Origin: Charina bottae
Lineage: Eukaryota > Chordata > Lepidosauria > Squamata > Charinaidae
Length of the DNA stretch: 64,000 nucleotides
Assembly (NCBI GenBank): GCA_023362775.1
Contig: JALMGJ010000002.1
Span: 28,735,414-28,799,413, forward strand
Direction of reading: 5' to 3'
Below, piece by piece: positions 22,901-34,584 of this stretch. The notes under the pieces were generated by a model. It made no database searches, was not told where the DNA came from, and saw only the letters and a list, made by a program, of their open reading frames with translations. A program made the translations under genes and the position numbers. Numbering within the stretch: position 1 is the first letter of the stretch; every line of letters starts with the position of its first letter.

Positions 22901-25900
22901 CAGCTACCTTGTTAAATGATGTTGGCCAAAGGATGGCACTCTGATTGATGAAGACCTTGACTTCAGAGGAGGGTTCTCTTTCTACACCCCCAACTTTCAC
23001 CCCACCATCAGACTTGTTGGGAAACACAGACCATTGCATGATATCAAAGTCAGCAACAGGAACTCCATTTTCATGCCAAGAAACCCCATCCCTGGAAAGA
23101 TTGTGAAGCTGGAAGTTTCTCAGGAGCAGATGAAGCTGCAAAGACATAGAAAATTTGGAGGAAACATGTGCAGGTTCCACATTCCCATTTGAGCCTTTCT
23201 TCAAGGTCTTTTTGTCTATTATTCTGGATTGGAAACTCTCTGAATAATTCAACCTCTTCAGCTCATCACTTCTGTCTGAAAGAGAATAATTCAGGATTTG
23301 ATGAGGAGCTCCTCTGCCTCCTTCTGCAGGGAATACCGGATCTTTTTCAGATATGTCTTCCACTTTCTTGAAGGAATCACTATATGGTCCTGCCAAGCCA
23401 TAGCTCAGCACCATAATTTTCAAAAAGATGAAAACCACATAAGGCTGAAAGTTCAAGAGTTAACTGAATCTCATTAGATCGAAGTGTTTCCCTGTGATAC
23501 TGCATTAGATTTTGTTAATTTGCTATGCTTTATTTTTTTGAAAAAAGTCCTATGTTTCTTTATATATACAACAGAGAGCAGGAAATCACACCTTGTTCCT
23601 ACTGTCTAAAAGGTTTCCTGTCTGGTGAGCAAAAACAACTGAATTGGTTAGCAGATTTCAAGCATCCCATTGCAGCTCTTCCTTGGCCTTCAGATGGCAC
23701 AGCTGCTGATAGAACTGAAACAGCAGCTGGATGTGGAGGGTGAAGAGAGAAAGATTACATGGAAGCTGTAGAATGGAGACATTGGGACAAAAAGGCAGGC
23801 TGGACTTGGCACTCAGGAGAAAAGACACAAGGACCTGCCAGCTGTCGGGTCACTTTCTGGGCTGTGAAAAATCTGAGCCACAGAGCTCAGAATGGCTGAA
23901 GCCTGAAGTGCTTCAATGAGGCCAAAGCCTTGCAGAGCAGAGAGGAAATAGAGGTGGTAGCAGCTGGCAACTGGGGTGCCCAAGGAGTGTTACTTCTCTC
24001 TTCCACCACTCCCTCTCTGAAGTGGAGCAAGGAAAAAGCTCTACAAGAGGGAAGCCAAGGAGGGAACACTAAAGGATGCAAGAGATCCACCTTCAGGCCG
24101 TTGTAGGAAAAGCAGAGGCTTTGACTGAGCACAAGAGTATAGGAACTCCACAGAGATAAAAGACGGAGTTAACTTGGTTGGGAAGGAGAATGGACCACCC
24201 AACCTGGTAATATAGAGATAAGTGCAGAGAAATAGAAAGATAGAGAGGTTAGCAATAGAGAAATAGGGAGGTCTAATGATTCAACAATTAGATGTATAGT
24301 TGGAGTAGTTATAGAAGAGAGGTATTGCAATGGAAGATAGACTGAGTAAAAAAAGTCTAGGACTAACCACTGCCTTTGGAATAGAGTAGCTGGACGAATA
24401 AATACAATAGAAATCCAAGAGTATTGGTGAAGCCGAAACCAGGTTGCAAAGTTAGATAAGAGCTACAAGATGTAAGGTAGATATAGATAGACCCCAAGGA
24501 ATAAAGTTTTGCTATATCAGCCAGTTTGGTGTAGTGGTTAAGGCATCAGGCTAGAAACCAGGAGACCATGAGTTCAAGACCCACCTTAGGCACTAAATCA
24601 GCTGGGTGACCTTGGGCTAGTCCCTCCCTCTCATCCCTCTGAAGAAGAAGCAGGCAAGTGCAAACCACTTCCAAAATCTTGCCAGGAAAACTGCAGGGAC
24701 TTGTCCAGGCACACCCCATGAGTCAAAAACTGACTCAAAGGCTAACACACAATAAGGTATTAGCTTTAAAAATAAGAGGAGATATCCATAATCCCCTTTT
24801 GTAAGATATACTTATGTTGTATCATAAACTTAGCTCCAGCTACTAAGGGAGTTTTTAAAACATTAACATACTTAGTTGCCAGTTTTTGTTGTTTCTTTCT
24901 GAAGTCTGAGGAAATCTGATTGACAGTGGTACAAATGAAACTAGGACAAACCCCACAGAATGAAATATTGTTGTCTTGCCTATTGCTTAAATAGTTTCCC
25001 AAACAGGGATCACATCTAACTGATCCTTATAGTATTTACTCTTTGCACTGATTGTGCTCTCTGCCAGAGGTGCTACGTCAGTATTAGTTCCCCCCAAATC
25101 TGATGCAGGGTAAGAATCATTGAAATGCTTATGTTGCAGACACAATTTTCCTAGATATACATGTAAGTAGACTGTACATATAAGACTCCCTTGTAGAAAA
25201 CAAGACAATAATAACCTAGGGTAACGTAGTATTTCCTGTGCTGTTTGGATGATTTCTCTTGCTGGGACCTTCTTCTGTTAGGGCCATGGAACCAAAGTCA
25301 AGACTACCTCCTTGGCTCAGAAACTAGACAAGACCAGCATGTGAGAACACGGGAGAGGGATGAGAATGGCTGGAGCATCCTGATGGTTGTTTCATTTGCA
25401 AATGGGAAAATTGCTTTGCCAGGATAGAGGTATCTCTGTCATTACCGCATCCCAAACCAGCACAAATGTTTCAACTTTGGAAGATTTAGCAAAATAGTCA
25501 CTCACTCACTCACTCACTCACTCACTCACTCACTCACTCTCAAATGCTACAAACTGGGCAATTGCTGTTTGGAATATCTCTCCCTTCCCTACACCCAATT
25601 TAGCACTGAGGAATTGAAGGAGGAGCCTCGATGGACACCCAAAGGAGAAGTCTCACCTGCCATGGCTGTACCATCTGGGGTGTCTGATGGTCTCCAACCC
25701 ACATCCTCCTCCTCCTCAGTTGGGAGGAAGAAGCAGCATTGAGGACCCAGGCCAGAGCTTGCATTGCTGTGGAAATACTGGAGCCATCCTCAGACATGAT
25801 CCTTGCAACCATATCATGGGGTGGGATTTCCCAGTTCTCTTTTTCTAGGCATCTTTCCCAAACTTTCTTAGACAACACAGGCCTTGAATAGGAACACTGG

Positions 25901-28900
25901 AATGCTGCCTTCCCATATTGCTGGATAGAAAAGTAATATGAATAAAAATCATAATCATAAGTTTGTGTCCTTTTTGTTTTCTGGGTGTGGAAGGAAAACA
26001 AAGCATGTTTACGTTGTAGATCAACCCAGTAGTGAAACATTCTTACACCCATAACTGGCAAAGTTGTTGCAATCCACACTTTTCCCCCAAAGAAATTAGT
26101 AATATTTTTATTACTGTCTAGTAGACCTGATAGAATTATTGAGACTTGAAGATCCAGTTGACAAACGATAATTTTAATTGAACTATTGATAAGTAAAAGA
26201 AGCCTTTGCCCTTTTTTTGTCATAAATATTTGTTTGTAACTTGTAAACGTATTCATTGCTGGGAGGTTTTCTGAGAGGACAATGCAAATCCCATTTATTT
26301 CGGCCACAGTTGCAAAGGTTCTTTTAAAGTTTTCTCCTCTTTCATTGTCCTGAGAAATGAGGGCGATCCACGTCCATTGGAAATGCAGGAGCAGCTTGAC
26401 AATTGCTGAGTAAGGAGGTTCTTCTTTTGGATTCATCCGGTAGAAAAAGGGAAAATGATGACTTTGCTCAGGAATGTGGCTGATAACCCCATAGCTGATC
26501 TAAGATGAAAGAGAAATATTGGTAATTTGTGTTCCTTTTAATGATAAAAGTCAGGTGCTTAAATGCAAGGTCCTCATTTCCCCACTGCTGAGAGAGGTTT
26601 CCAGAGAACCACAACTGCATGACATTTGCTGTCTCCCTTGGTGTCCTCTCCTGTTCGTTTGAGGCTAGACAGCTCTGAACTCTTCAGTGGGTGATCCTCA
26701 TGGGTGACCCTCATGGATGATCCTCATGCAGCACACACTTCTGGTCAAACACTACCCATGCAGCTAAGCATGGGTGATGGATTGGATGCAGTGGGGCACT
26801 TTTGCTAACAACAGCTTAAGCTCACATAAACCCTACAAACTCTGTGGATCGCCCTCATAGTAGATTAGACTCTGCAAGAGATCCAGGAATGATAGGAGCA
26901 TCTTAATATATTGGAAGAGAGAACTCTCCTGATTTACTAGGGACACATAAACACATACACACACACAGAGAGAGAGAGAGAGAGATTCAACATTTTAGCA
27001 TCATACATGTGGAATTTTGTAGACGCCCAAGACAGTAGAAATAGGAACAAAGAGTTCAGGATCGCTCTCCTCAAGAACTGCCAGCAAGTTCTTTTGTCTT
27101 CCACATCTGTAGTTTGGGACATTCTCCTGCCCTGTAGACAGCAGGTCCATCATGGCCTCATAGGTCATTCTTGCATTGAAAAAGTTCTCATAGATATTGT
27201 AGCCCAAGGTGATGTTGGGTAAGAGCCTTGGATTTTGGTTGATCTCATGAACAGCAAGCAAGAAAGGTACAATATTGTTGAATCTCATAGGCGCACTGCA
27301 GCATAACAGATATCAAAAGGTCATTGATTTCAGTTTGGATTTTCATCTTCAGTTCATAAAAGCATGTCATATTTACTGTAGCTTTAAATTTACATATTGC
27401 AATGCAGACAATATTAGCAGACACTCATTGCTCAACTAAGAAATAGGAAACTACTTAAAACTTTAATTATAGGGCCTTCCAGATGATAGACTTCTTTGGA
27501 CATTTCTATTAGAAGTACAGTCCAATTGAACCCAATGGGAGCTTCTTCCCAAAACAAACACCAAAAAGATAGAGTAAGCCTGGTATGTCAGGATCAAAGG
27601 GATCCTGCCAAAGACGTAAATATAATTTTTCCAAATTATGACTGCGGAGGTCTCTATCATTTTCTCCATATTATGACTGGGGAGGTGGGGATGAAGAAAA
27701 TAACTCTTACAACATCACTAACTAAGTTAGGAAAACTAGTAGAAAAAAATTGGAGAAAACAAGTAAAAAAAAGTGGAGGCTTCCTAGTAGTTTATCAGTT
27801 TCAATTGGTTTAGGATAAACTTTTGCAAAACCAAAGCTCTCTTGTTTTATTTACTTAGTTCTTTACAGGACTTCTATGGATGCCTATCCCATAAATGACT
27901 CTAGGCAGCTCAGAACCAGCCATAAAACCTTGTTAAAACAAACCCTTACCCCAGGTAACAGACCAACCATCCTCACAGCTCAACCCCATATCCTAGCCCA
28001 ATGCTTTGGGGAAGAGCCAGTTTTTCACAGCCCTCCTGAAGGCTGAAAGGGGAGTGTTACCAAGTGTACATACATGTTTTCATAATATGTTACTAATTCT
28101 TCCTATTATACCACCCAGGAGGTGACTAATGGCTGGATTCAAGTGATGGTAAATGAACTCTTCAGCAGTTGGTATTAGCTGCATGGAGATGATCCCCAAC
28201 TCAACATTAGACCAGAGATTGTTTTGTTCCAGAATATTTATGGCTTTAGAGTTATTGCCCTATATTCAGAAATCTTTAATGTCATCCTCTGGAGCTAAAC
28301 CATCAGCTTATCAATTAAGGCCTCTGTCCTCCTTGAATTTGGTTTTTAAAAGGTATTCCTTTTATTTAAAATGAAGGTAAAATGGAAGGCACAGAAGCTT
28401 ACAAATGAGGTAAAAGGCATTGGTTGGAAAGAAAGGTGGGAAAGGGAGGAAGGAAGGACAGAGTGCAATGTAGGGGAGTAGAGGAGATGGGGAGGAGGCT
28501 GAAGGGGTCGTGTTCTGCTCAGAGGGTATATTCTGACTCTCCACAGGACCAAGGGAATCAATCTGAGGAGAGGCAGAACCCCACCCATGCTAGTGGCATA
28601 TTGGGAGGGTCCTGCCAAGGCTGCCTAATGTTGATGCTGACCTTTGTGGAAGAACTTTAAAGGAACACCTCATGGTCAGCTCTAATATCATCATGTGCCC
28701 CAAGAGCCTTTTCCATAAAGCATATTGGGGGGAAGAAATAATGACTTGACTTTCTCAAGGTTAGGAATTGGAAAAAGGAAGTCATTCCTTATAAAAAGAT
28801 ATTGCAGTGGGTAAAATCAATCCCCAGAATACTGTACATGCCATCAATTACCTTTCCAGTTTGTGGGTTGGAGGCTCGGAGAAAATATATGGGAAAAGTG

Positions 28901-29057
28901 CAGGAAACATTACAGATGTAATTCCACTAATCAGGTAATCTCCTGGCTTGTAGAAATTAAACTCCTTTTTTTCTTCTATTATCACCTTCAATGGACATTT
29001 CATCAGCATGGTGGCACAGGGAATTTGGGACAGGAGGAGAAAGAGCTGCATTTGCAT
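19079..29057 (-). CDS. Vomeronasal type-2 receptor (gene B), six exons, apparently intact
   Basis: A class C GPCR of the V2R family, expected in vomeronasal sensory neurons as a pheromone or chemosignal receptor. Exons join 29057-28852, 27295-27007, 26499-25657, 23135-22908, 21780-21654 and 19989-19079. They total 2604 nt, or 867 residues plus a TGA stop. The junction phases are 2, 0, 0, 0 and 1, and every intron starts GT and ends AG. The order is signal peptide, Venus-flytrap domain (about residues 25-520), cysteine-rich linker (about 523-590) and seven helices (about 598-850). Length and exon plan match known V2Rs. No stop or frameshift was seen by eye. Introns carry SINEs and an hAT-like MITE. 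The start is the first ATG in frame with a hydrophobic leader. No promoter could be recognised. Which ligand it binds cannot be told. Confidence 0.9.
20975..21215 (-). mobile_element. tRNA-derived SINE (family 2), head lost
   Basis: It shares a long stretch with 39754-40072, including GTTTGTTAGCCGAAG and GCATGCTTTCGAATTGCTAGG. It lies in intron 5 of gene B and is absent from the homologous intron of copy C. Confidence 0.75.
21216..21530 (+). mobile_element. Possible solo LTR in intron 5 of gene B
   Basis: A TATAAG motif at about 21340, a GTACAGTAAAGTGTGTACAG stretch and a terminal CCTGACA suggest a retroelement LTR. No target duplication was confirmed. The block is absent from the matching intron of copy C. 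Confidence 0.35.
21654..21780 (-). CDS. V2R gene B exon 5: cysteine-rich domain
   Basis: A 127-nt exon too short to show in simple ORF scans. It contains the pattern CTESCSPGY...[15 protein letters not shown], the cysteine-rich linker between the Venus-flytrap and the membrane domain of class C receptors. Acceptor TTTAG and donor GTAGGT are both present. It ends one base into the Asp codon completed by exon 6. Confidence 0.92.
22421..22687. mobile_element. hAT-like MITE in intron 4 of gene B
   Basis: Its termini CAGAGCTTTCCAAA...TTTGGAAAGCCCTG are inverted repeats. A perfect 8-bp duplication CTGTAGAC flanks it at 22413-22420 and 22688-22695, the signature of hAT transposition. It has no coding capacity; it is GC-rich with internal CCGGAAGC and CGGGTTTT units. 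Confidence 0.92.
22908..23135 (-). CDS. V2R gene B exon 4: end of the ligand-binding domain
   Basis: A 228-nt exon (76 codons) between the acceptor TTTGCAG and the donor AAG|GTAGCT. It begins [10 protein letters not shown] and ends ILWPTSFNK, matching the V2R exon that begins LHPFLR and ends with a WPxxFN motif. The open frame runs on beyond 23135, but that extension is intron, because the acceptor and the phase match to exon 3 fix the start. Confidence 0.9.
23136..24514 (-). other. Intron 3 of gene B, first part
   Basis: Non-coding. An open frame continues from exon 4 to 23456 but lies upstream of a good acceptor. From about 23640 the sequence matches 1-1050 of the window (copy A intron). 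Confidence 0.7.
24515..24760 (+). mobile_element. Sauria-type SINE in intron 3 of gene B
   Basis: The tRNA-like head (CCAGTTTGGTGTAGTGGTTAAGG) is followed by CTGGGTGACCTTGGGCTAG and the Bov-B-like tail AGTCAAAAACTGACTCAA. Its head is shared with copy A at 1091-1185. Confidence 0.85.
25497..25539. repeat. (CACT)n microsatellite
   Basis: A run of CACT units in intron 3, close to exon 3. Copy A has a short version at about 1312-1326. Confidence 0.9.
25657..26499 (-). CDS. V2R gene B exon 3: core of the ligand-binding domain
   Basis: This large 843-nt exon (281 codons, phase 0 at both ends) follows the acceptor TTCATCTTAG and ends TGG-CAG before GTGAGA. It opens [12 protein letters not shown] and contains [27 protein letters not shown] text typical of the V2R ligand-binding core. 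The reading frame is open throughout. Copy A (1435-2262) is its closest relative in the window and is five codons shorter. Confidence 0.93.
27007..27295 (-). CDS. V2R gene B exon 2: ligand-binding domain
   Basis: This 289-nt exon shows the V2R motifs [19 protein letters not shown] and [12 protein letters not shown], and ends with GVYKIPH just before GTATGA. The acceptor TGCAG lies immediately before the first base, which completes the split codon from exon 1. It forms part of lobe 1 of the Venus-flytrap domain. Copy A has lost the equivalent of this exon. Confidence 0.9.
27296..28851 (-). other. Intron 1 of gene B
   Basis: No exon or confident repeat was found. It contains only scattered chance frames. 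Confidence 0.6.
28852..29057 (-). CDS. V2R gene B exon 1: signal peptide and start of the ligand-binding domain
   Basis: The exon starts [11 protein letters not shown], a hydrophobic leader, and then carries the V2R amino-terminal hallmark [12 protein letters not shown] (family form FYxPGDxxIGGI). It ends two bases into a codon before GTAATT, which fits the single base that opens exon 2. An earlier ATG about 17 bases upstream is in another frame, so the ATG at 29057 is preferred. Confidence 0.85.
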
Positions 29058-29560
29058 CAGCAGTATTTTTCATCTATTGATGGAGATGCTTCCTAGAGTT
29101 CTCTCTCTGGCAGAGTGTTGGATCTCAGAGCTCACAGAGGAGCACAATTGCAGTGAAGATGGTCCAGCTTGGCCCCAGATCTGGAAGAGGAACCTGCAAT
29201 TTCAGACTGGCACAGTCCCTGCACAATCCTACCCCATCTGCTGCTCTCAGTAGAGCAGGAGGTAGTGACAGGTCAGATTTTCAGTTTTTGTATAACCCAT
29301 GTTTTTTGTCACATTGGTTGAAAACTAATGGTTGTTGTGGTGGAAATCCCATCAGCTTTGTTCAAAATAGAATAAATAACCATGATTGTAATAATGAGAA
29401 GGGGAATTGGGAATGTCTCTTGCAACAGAGGTGTGCAGTTGGAGAAAACAGTTTTGCTTGACTCAGGGGCATAGCGTGAGTTCAAGAATCAAGAAGGGAA
29501 CAATTCAGGGAAGTTGTTGCTTTTTAGACTTGAAACTTTTTCTTGAGATTCTAAAGATGG
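29058..29560 (-). other. Upstream region of gene B
   Basis: The stretch before the start codon should hold the 5' leader and promoter. No TATA box or other element could be assigned with confidence. A LINE fragment begins at about 29560. Confidence 0.4.
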
Positions 29561-29890
29561 TAATGTGCTAAAAGCTAATTTAAAAAAATGTAATATCAGC
29601 ATTGAGAACTGGGAAGCCCTAACTCATGAGCGTTTCAATTGGAGGTCATCCTTTATTAATGGTGCTATGGACTTTGAAGAAGCACGAGTACAGGGCGAAA
29701 AGGAGAAAAGAGCTAAAAGGAAGGCACGTCAGGCAAACCCTCATCATGACCGTCTCCCACCCGGAAACCTATGCCCTCATTGTGGGAGGTTATGCGGATC
29801 CAGAATTGGCCTTTATAGCCACTTACGGATCCACCGTTAAAATTTTACCTTTGGAAGACAATCTTACTCGGCTACGAGTGATCGCCAATG
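29560..29890 (+). mobile_element. 3' end of the zinc-finger LINE family, second copy
   Basis: It is nearly identical to 14600-14930. It encodes NISIENWEALTHERFNWRS and the finger CPHCGRLCGSRIGLYSHLRIH, here in one open frame (29565-29840). The element ends near ATCGCCAATGA. It is 5'-truncated. Confidence 0.85.
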
Positions 29891-29936
29891 AAAAAGAATT
29901 TAGCCTTTTTAACTAGCCAGTGGGGACATTCTAATT

Positions 29937-30251
29937 CAGCCTTTCTCAAATTTTTGACTCTGGAGGATCCCTTGAAATATTTTTCAGACCTCGTGAAACC
30001 CCTGCACATTTAGGCTCAAATATAATCCAGAAGTTAAAAAATTATTATATTTGTTTCATGTGTAGGCCTGTATATATGCATTAACAGTGTTCTTAATAAA
30101 AAATAAAGAATAAAGAATACAACTTACCTCTTAAATGTGAAGTTGCCTGAATTTGGAGTAATTTTTTAAACAAATTGTGATCTCCCAGGAAACCCCTAGT
30201 GACCTCTTGAAGAACCCTAGGGTTCCACGTATCCCTGGTTGATAAACCCTG
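29937..30251. mobile_element. Candidate hAT-like MITE
   Basis: It starts CAGCCTTTCTCAAATTTTTG and ends GGTTGATAAACCCTG, a rough inverted repeat about 315 bp apart. The flanking 8-mers TTCTAATT and CTCTAAGG agree only partly, so the duplication has decayed or the limits are off. Confidence 0.5.
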
Positions 30252-30763
30252 CTCTAAGGCTATAGACCACATCTCAAATCCTGGAATTTTGCCTTCAAAG
30301 CTCTTCTAATATTCCCACAAAACTGATGTTTATTAGGTCAGAATAATTGGCTATTGAATACATGGGGAGAAATTGTATTAGGTCGAATAATTGATATTTA
30401 ATTTGGATTCAGTGGAATTTAGCTTTGAATTTATGTGTGGTGGTTGGCATGCCAGTGAAAGCCAATCATGGACCAAGGCTGGAAAAGCTAATGCATTTTG
30501 GTTGTAACTCTATTCCCACACCAGTGAGGTCCACATCCTGACCATGGTAGCATTTCCAGGGAGAATAAGTAATCCTATGTACACTTATCTGTGGAATCTC
30601 AACAGTAAGTTGAAATAAGAACTGTTTTTTCCCAGTGCTATACGAGTGTAGTGGTAGCCAGTCCTAGTTTGACGCCAATGAAATTTTCTTCATCTTGCTT
30701 TGGGATTAAGGGAAAAATAGGCTAGTCATTAGATTTAATATTTGGAGGAAAGAAAACACTTAC

Positions 30764-30890
30764 CTTCTTGTGTGGAAATCATTCATTCCATAGATGGAGA
30801 ACAGTCGTAGTGGCAAACTGGTGCTCCCTCTCTTGTGAGGATGGCGTATCCTAAGAGACAACATTCAGTACATCTAGACAAAGACACCTT
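30764..30890 (-). pseudogene. V2R orphan exon 5 (copy D), with in-frame stop
   Basis: It has the same 127-nt size, acceptor TTTTAG and donor GTAAG as the other exon 5 copies, with GYAILTREGAPVCHYDC recognisable. TGA at 30783-30785 replaces a Gly codon, and two conserved cysteine positions are altered. No exon 6 lies at the expected lower coordinates, because gene B exons 1 and 2 come first. The flanking intron (about 30440-30760) resembles intron 5 of copy C, so it is a relic of a deleted V2R gene. Confidence 0.85.
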
Positions 30891-31451
30891 CTAAAAATAA
30901 AGAAAATGTGTGGATGATGGATGGGAGGGTGTTATATGGGTGGAATTGAAAGTTGGGCTGGGATCACACAAAGGTCTAAATCTTTATTCTGATCATGGTT
31001 TGTTGGATGTGACATATAGAGTTAACATATCATGCTAAGACATCAAAGAGCTGTACACGCCATCATCTTTGCATTCATACAGCATAATGAAATAAAATCA
31101 ACCAAATGTTAAGGTAATGAAAGAACCAGAGGCTTGAACTGGGATTAATCCCCAGGTATTCCTGTCCCTTTCAGAAAACTAGCTTTGCAGGGCAGAAAGT
31201 CTGGGCTACCTGTTTATGTGTGCTTATGTGTGTTTCATTGTGTTTGTTATATTTATTGTTTCTGAATTTTGTAATCTGCCCATAGTCTAATAGAGTGGGC
31301 AACTATGACAAATTTAATAAGTTTAATAAGCGACTGGCGAAACGTTAGGAACCAAAACTGCCAGAACACGGCCACACAGCCCGGAAAACCCACAACAACC
31401 ATCGGATTCCGGCTGTGAAAGCCTTTGACTATACCAGTTAAATTAAATTTA

Positions 31452-31455
<4 letters not shown>
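30891..31455. other. Spacer, V2R intron remnant and unassigned
   Basis: The part next to copy D is presumably former intron 4. Nothing else was recognised. Confidence 0.4.

Positions 31456-31508
<53 letters not shown>
31456..31508. repeat. (TA)n microsatellite, palindromic flanks
   Basis: A long TA run flanked by AATTTAATTATAATA and its near mirror TTATAATTAAAT, so the whole could fold into a hairpin. Confidence 0.9.
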
Positions 31509-31513
<5 letters not shown>

Positions 31514-32235
31514 TAAATATAGGTAGGATATAATACTTCTAGCTCTATCTCCCTAAGCATCGGCTCCCCACAGGGCTGTGTCTTGAGCCCATTGTTGTTC
31601 ACCCTGATGACACATTACTGTTGCACCAAGTATACCACCAATTCCATTGTGAAATATGCGGACGATACAACTGTAGTGGGTCTTATCAGGGGTGAGGATG
31701 AGTGGGCTTATAGGGAGGAGGTAAAGGGTTTGGTGGAGTGGTGCAATAAAAACAGCTTGGTTTTAAATGTGGAAAAAACTAAGGAGATTATTATAGACTT
31801 CAGGAAGAACCGGTGCAGTCACACTCCACTTTTTATCAATAACATAGCTGTGGAGTCAGTCAGTAGCATTAGATTCCTGGGGGTGCAGTTAACAAATAGT
31901 CTGTCCTGGTCCCTTAATACCACATTTTTGGTAAAGCGAGCACAGCAACGTTTGCACTTTTTGCATTGGATGAAGAAAGTACATCTCCCATCTTCCATTC
32001 TCCTTACTTTCTACAGAGGCACTATAGAGAGTGTACTTACAAGCTGTATTTCCATCTGGTTTGGAGGCTGTAGGGCCTCAGATAGAAAGTCTGTGCAGAG
32101 AGTGGTAAGGGCAGCAGAAAAGATAATTGGGATATCTCTGCCCCTCATCCAAGATTTAGCACATGCACGCTGTTTGTCCAGAGCTCGAAAGATCATCAGT
32201 GATGCCTCCCATCCTCATCATGGTTTGTTTTCTTT

Positions 32236-34183
32236 TTTTTTTATAATAATTTTATTAAGTTTTACAATACATGTTAAAAGTTAGAATAAAGAAAAGAAAT
32301 AGAATAGAAATACAAAATAAGAAAAAAGGGTAAAGAAAAAGTGAAGTTGAAAAATAATAAACAAAGAAAGTATAGAAAATAGATGTCCTCCAATCTCTCT
32401 TTGAACTTAAGGTACAATAATTAATTTTAAATGGTAGTCCTTCATATAATACACAGGAACTTTTCTTTGTCATATGTCTTTTAATTTCTATAATCCAATC
32501 TTCTGATCTTCATATGGGTTTCACCTTTCTTACTGTCTCCCAATAATCCATTTTTGGCTTCCACTCTTTGAAGTAGTAATTAAGTGTTGAATGTTCATTA
32601 GTGCATTTTTATCTCTTCCATAAAGTCCAATTAGTATTACAAATAAAAGCCTTATGTACTTCTAATAAACTACAATATATTCTATTCATATTATGATTAT
32701 ATATTCCATTAGTACATAACCTAATATAATACTTAACTTAATACATAATATATACTCAATGGCAAGTTCGCAATATACACCATCTCATCATATCATTATC
32801 TTAAACAATAATCTATAATATCAACTTATATTTGTGTTTAGCCTTATATCTTAGATTTAGAATATCACTTATACTCAATGGCAAGTTCGCAAGTATACAA
32901 TCCAAATCCATTTTTTTCATTAACCTTATATCCCAATCATAATACTGAATCTTCTGTTTAGGTTATGCCAAGTTCATAATATGCAAAGTCAAGTTTACAA
33001 TATACAGCCTGCTTTTTTCTATGTCTCATATAGAGTATCAGAGCAATTTGTATTTCACAATATCTATCCAATTGCATACTCAGATTTTCTCCCTGTCTCC
33101 ACAACCATAACATTTTTATATCAAAATTATAATGTATAGCCTTCCGAATGTTTTTCTGAGCCAATACATCCAAAATTCCCTCCTCCTGTTTCTCTTCTAT
33201 TTCAAAAACGTTTTTCTTTCCTATTTCAGATTCTATTTTTTGTTTTTCTTTCTCTTGGTCTTGCAAAGATATCAATAATAATTCCAGTGACCTTCTAATC
33301 CCTGAAAGAAGTAGAATTGCAGCTGCAAAAACCATCTCACTTCTATGACCTTCAGATTTTTCTAGTCAAAACAAAAGTTGGTCTGTTCATGGAATATTAC
33401 CAACAAAGTCTATCAAATGAAATTAAAAAAAAACATTCCAATAATCCAAAGTACGGGAGGGAGCAATATTTCAAACAGATAAAAGGGAAATAAAATATAA
33501 ATTCCAAGTAAAACAAAATCCACTCTATAGAAATATAGAAAGAAAAAGGAAAAAAGAATTTACAGATGTTCCCCTGTGCTTTTGTTCTTCAAACTGCAGG
33601 CTGCTTAATCCAAACAAATGTTTCTCAAAAAGTAGATTGTCAATTAGTTTATCAAGCGAAGAATTACAAACAAAGTCTCTTAAATCCCTCGAATACAAAA
33701 GAAAGGTAGAAAAAATTCAGACGTTTCATATGTTGCAAATATAGAATCCATCAAACTTCCACCAGAATCAGTTATAGCAAAGAAAGCACAAAATTAGCCA
33801 ACATTTTCAACAAAGTCCAAAAGATAGATCTTAGATTTCAAAAATATTCTAATCTAAAAAAAAAACATTCCTAAAGTGATCTAAAAGTGGTTGGACACTC
33901 TTGTGTCTCTTCAAAGAGACTTGTTTCCCTTGCGAGAGCCTGATATCTCTCGGCCATTTCCCTTGCACTTACCCTGTTCTTTCCGCGGCGGAAAACTACA
34001 GAAAAAACAAGGGTAGGCAATTCCAATGGCCCCACGAGTAATCTTCTGGTCTCCCCTTCTCCAGGGGAAAAAACTTCAGTGGTCCACAACTTCTGCAATC
34101 CACTGCAAGCAAGGAAAATTCAGTCAGTTCTCAGCTTCTCTGAGAAATTCGACTGGTCGAGCTGGCAGCCAAGCCTGGAGTCC
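32236..34183 (-). mobile_element. L1-like insertion inside the Rex1-like LINE
   Basis: An identical 18-bp target duplication lies at 32218-32235 and 34184-34201 (TCATGGTTTGTTTTCTTT). In minus orientation it has a 5' leader near 34180, an ORF1-like coiled-coil stretch (about 33335-32958) and an A-rich 3' end at 32236. At 1.95 kb it lacks RT, so it is an internally deleted or ORF1-only copy. Confidence 0.85.
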
Positions 34184-34584
34184 TCATGGTTTGTTTTCTT
34201 TGTTACCCTCTGGGAAGAAGTTCCGCTGTATCCGATGTAGAACAGCCAGATTGGGAAACAGCTTTGTCCCCCAGGCTATTGGATTCTTGAATGCCAAATA
34301 GGTTCTTTTCGGTGAAATATGTTGGATATGTAAAGAATGTATATTTTATAGTAATTATGGATTTTTATTAGTATTTTAATGTTTGACTGAAATTGTGAGT
34401 TAAAGAATGTATATTTTATAAGAATGTATATTTTATAAGAATGGGTATTTTATAGTAATTATGTTTTTTTATTATTATCATTAGTATTTTATTGCTTGAG
34501 TGAAATTGTGAGCCAACTGCAACGAAATGTCATTCTATTGTGCACTTGTATAGTGTACTGTATAGTGGGATGACAATAAAGTTA

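Noticed and set aside
23136..23456. Frame extending exon 4 of gene B upstream with a hydrophobic start
   Set aside because: A good acceptor at 23136 in phase with exon 3 marks this as intron; the hydrophobic stretch is chance.
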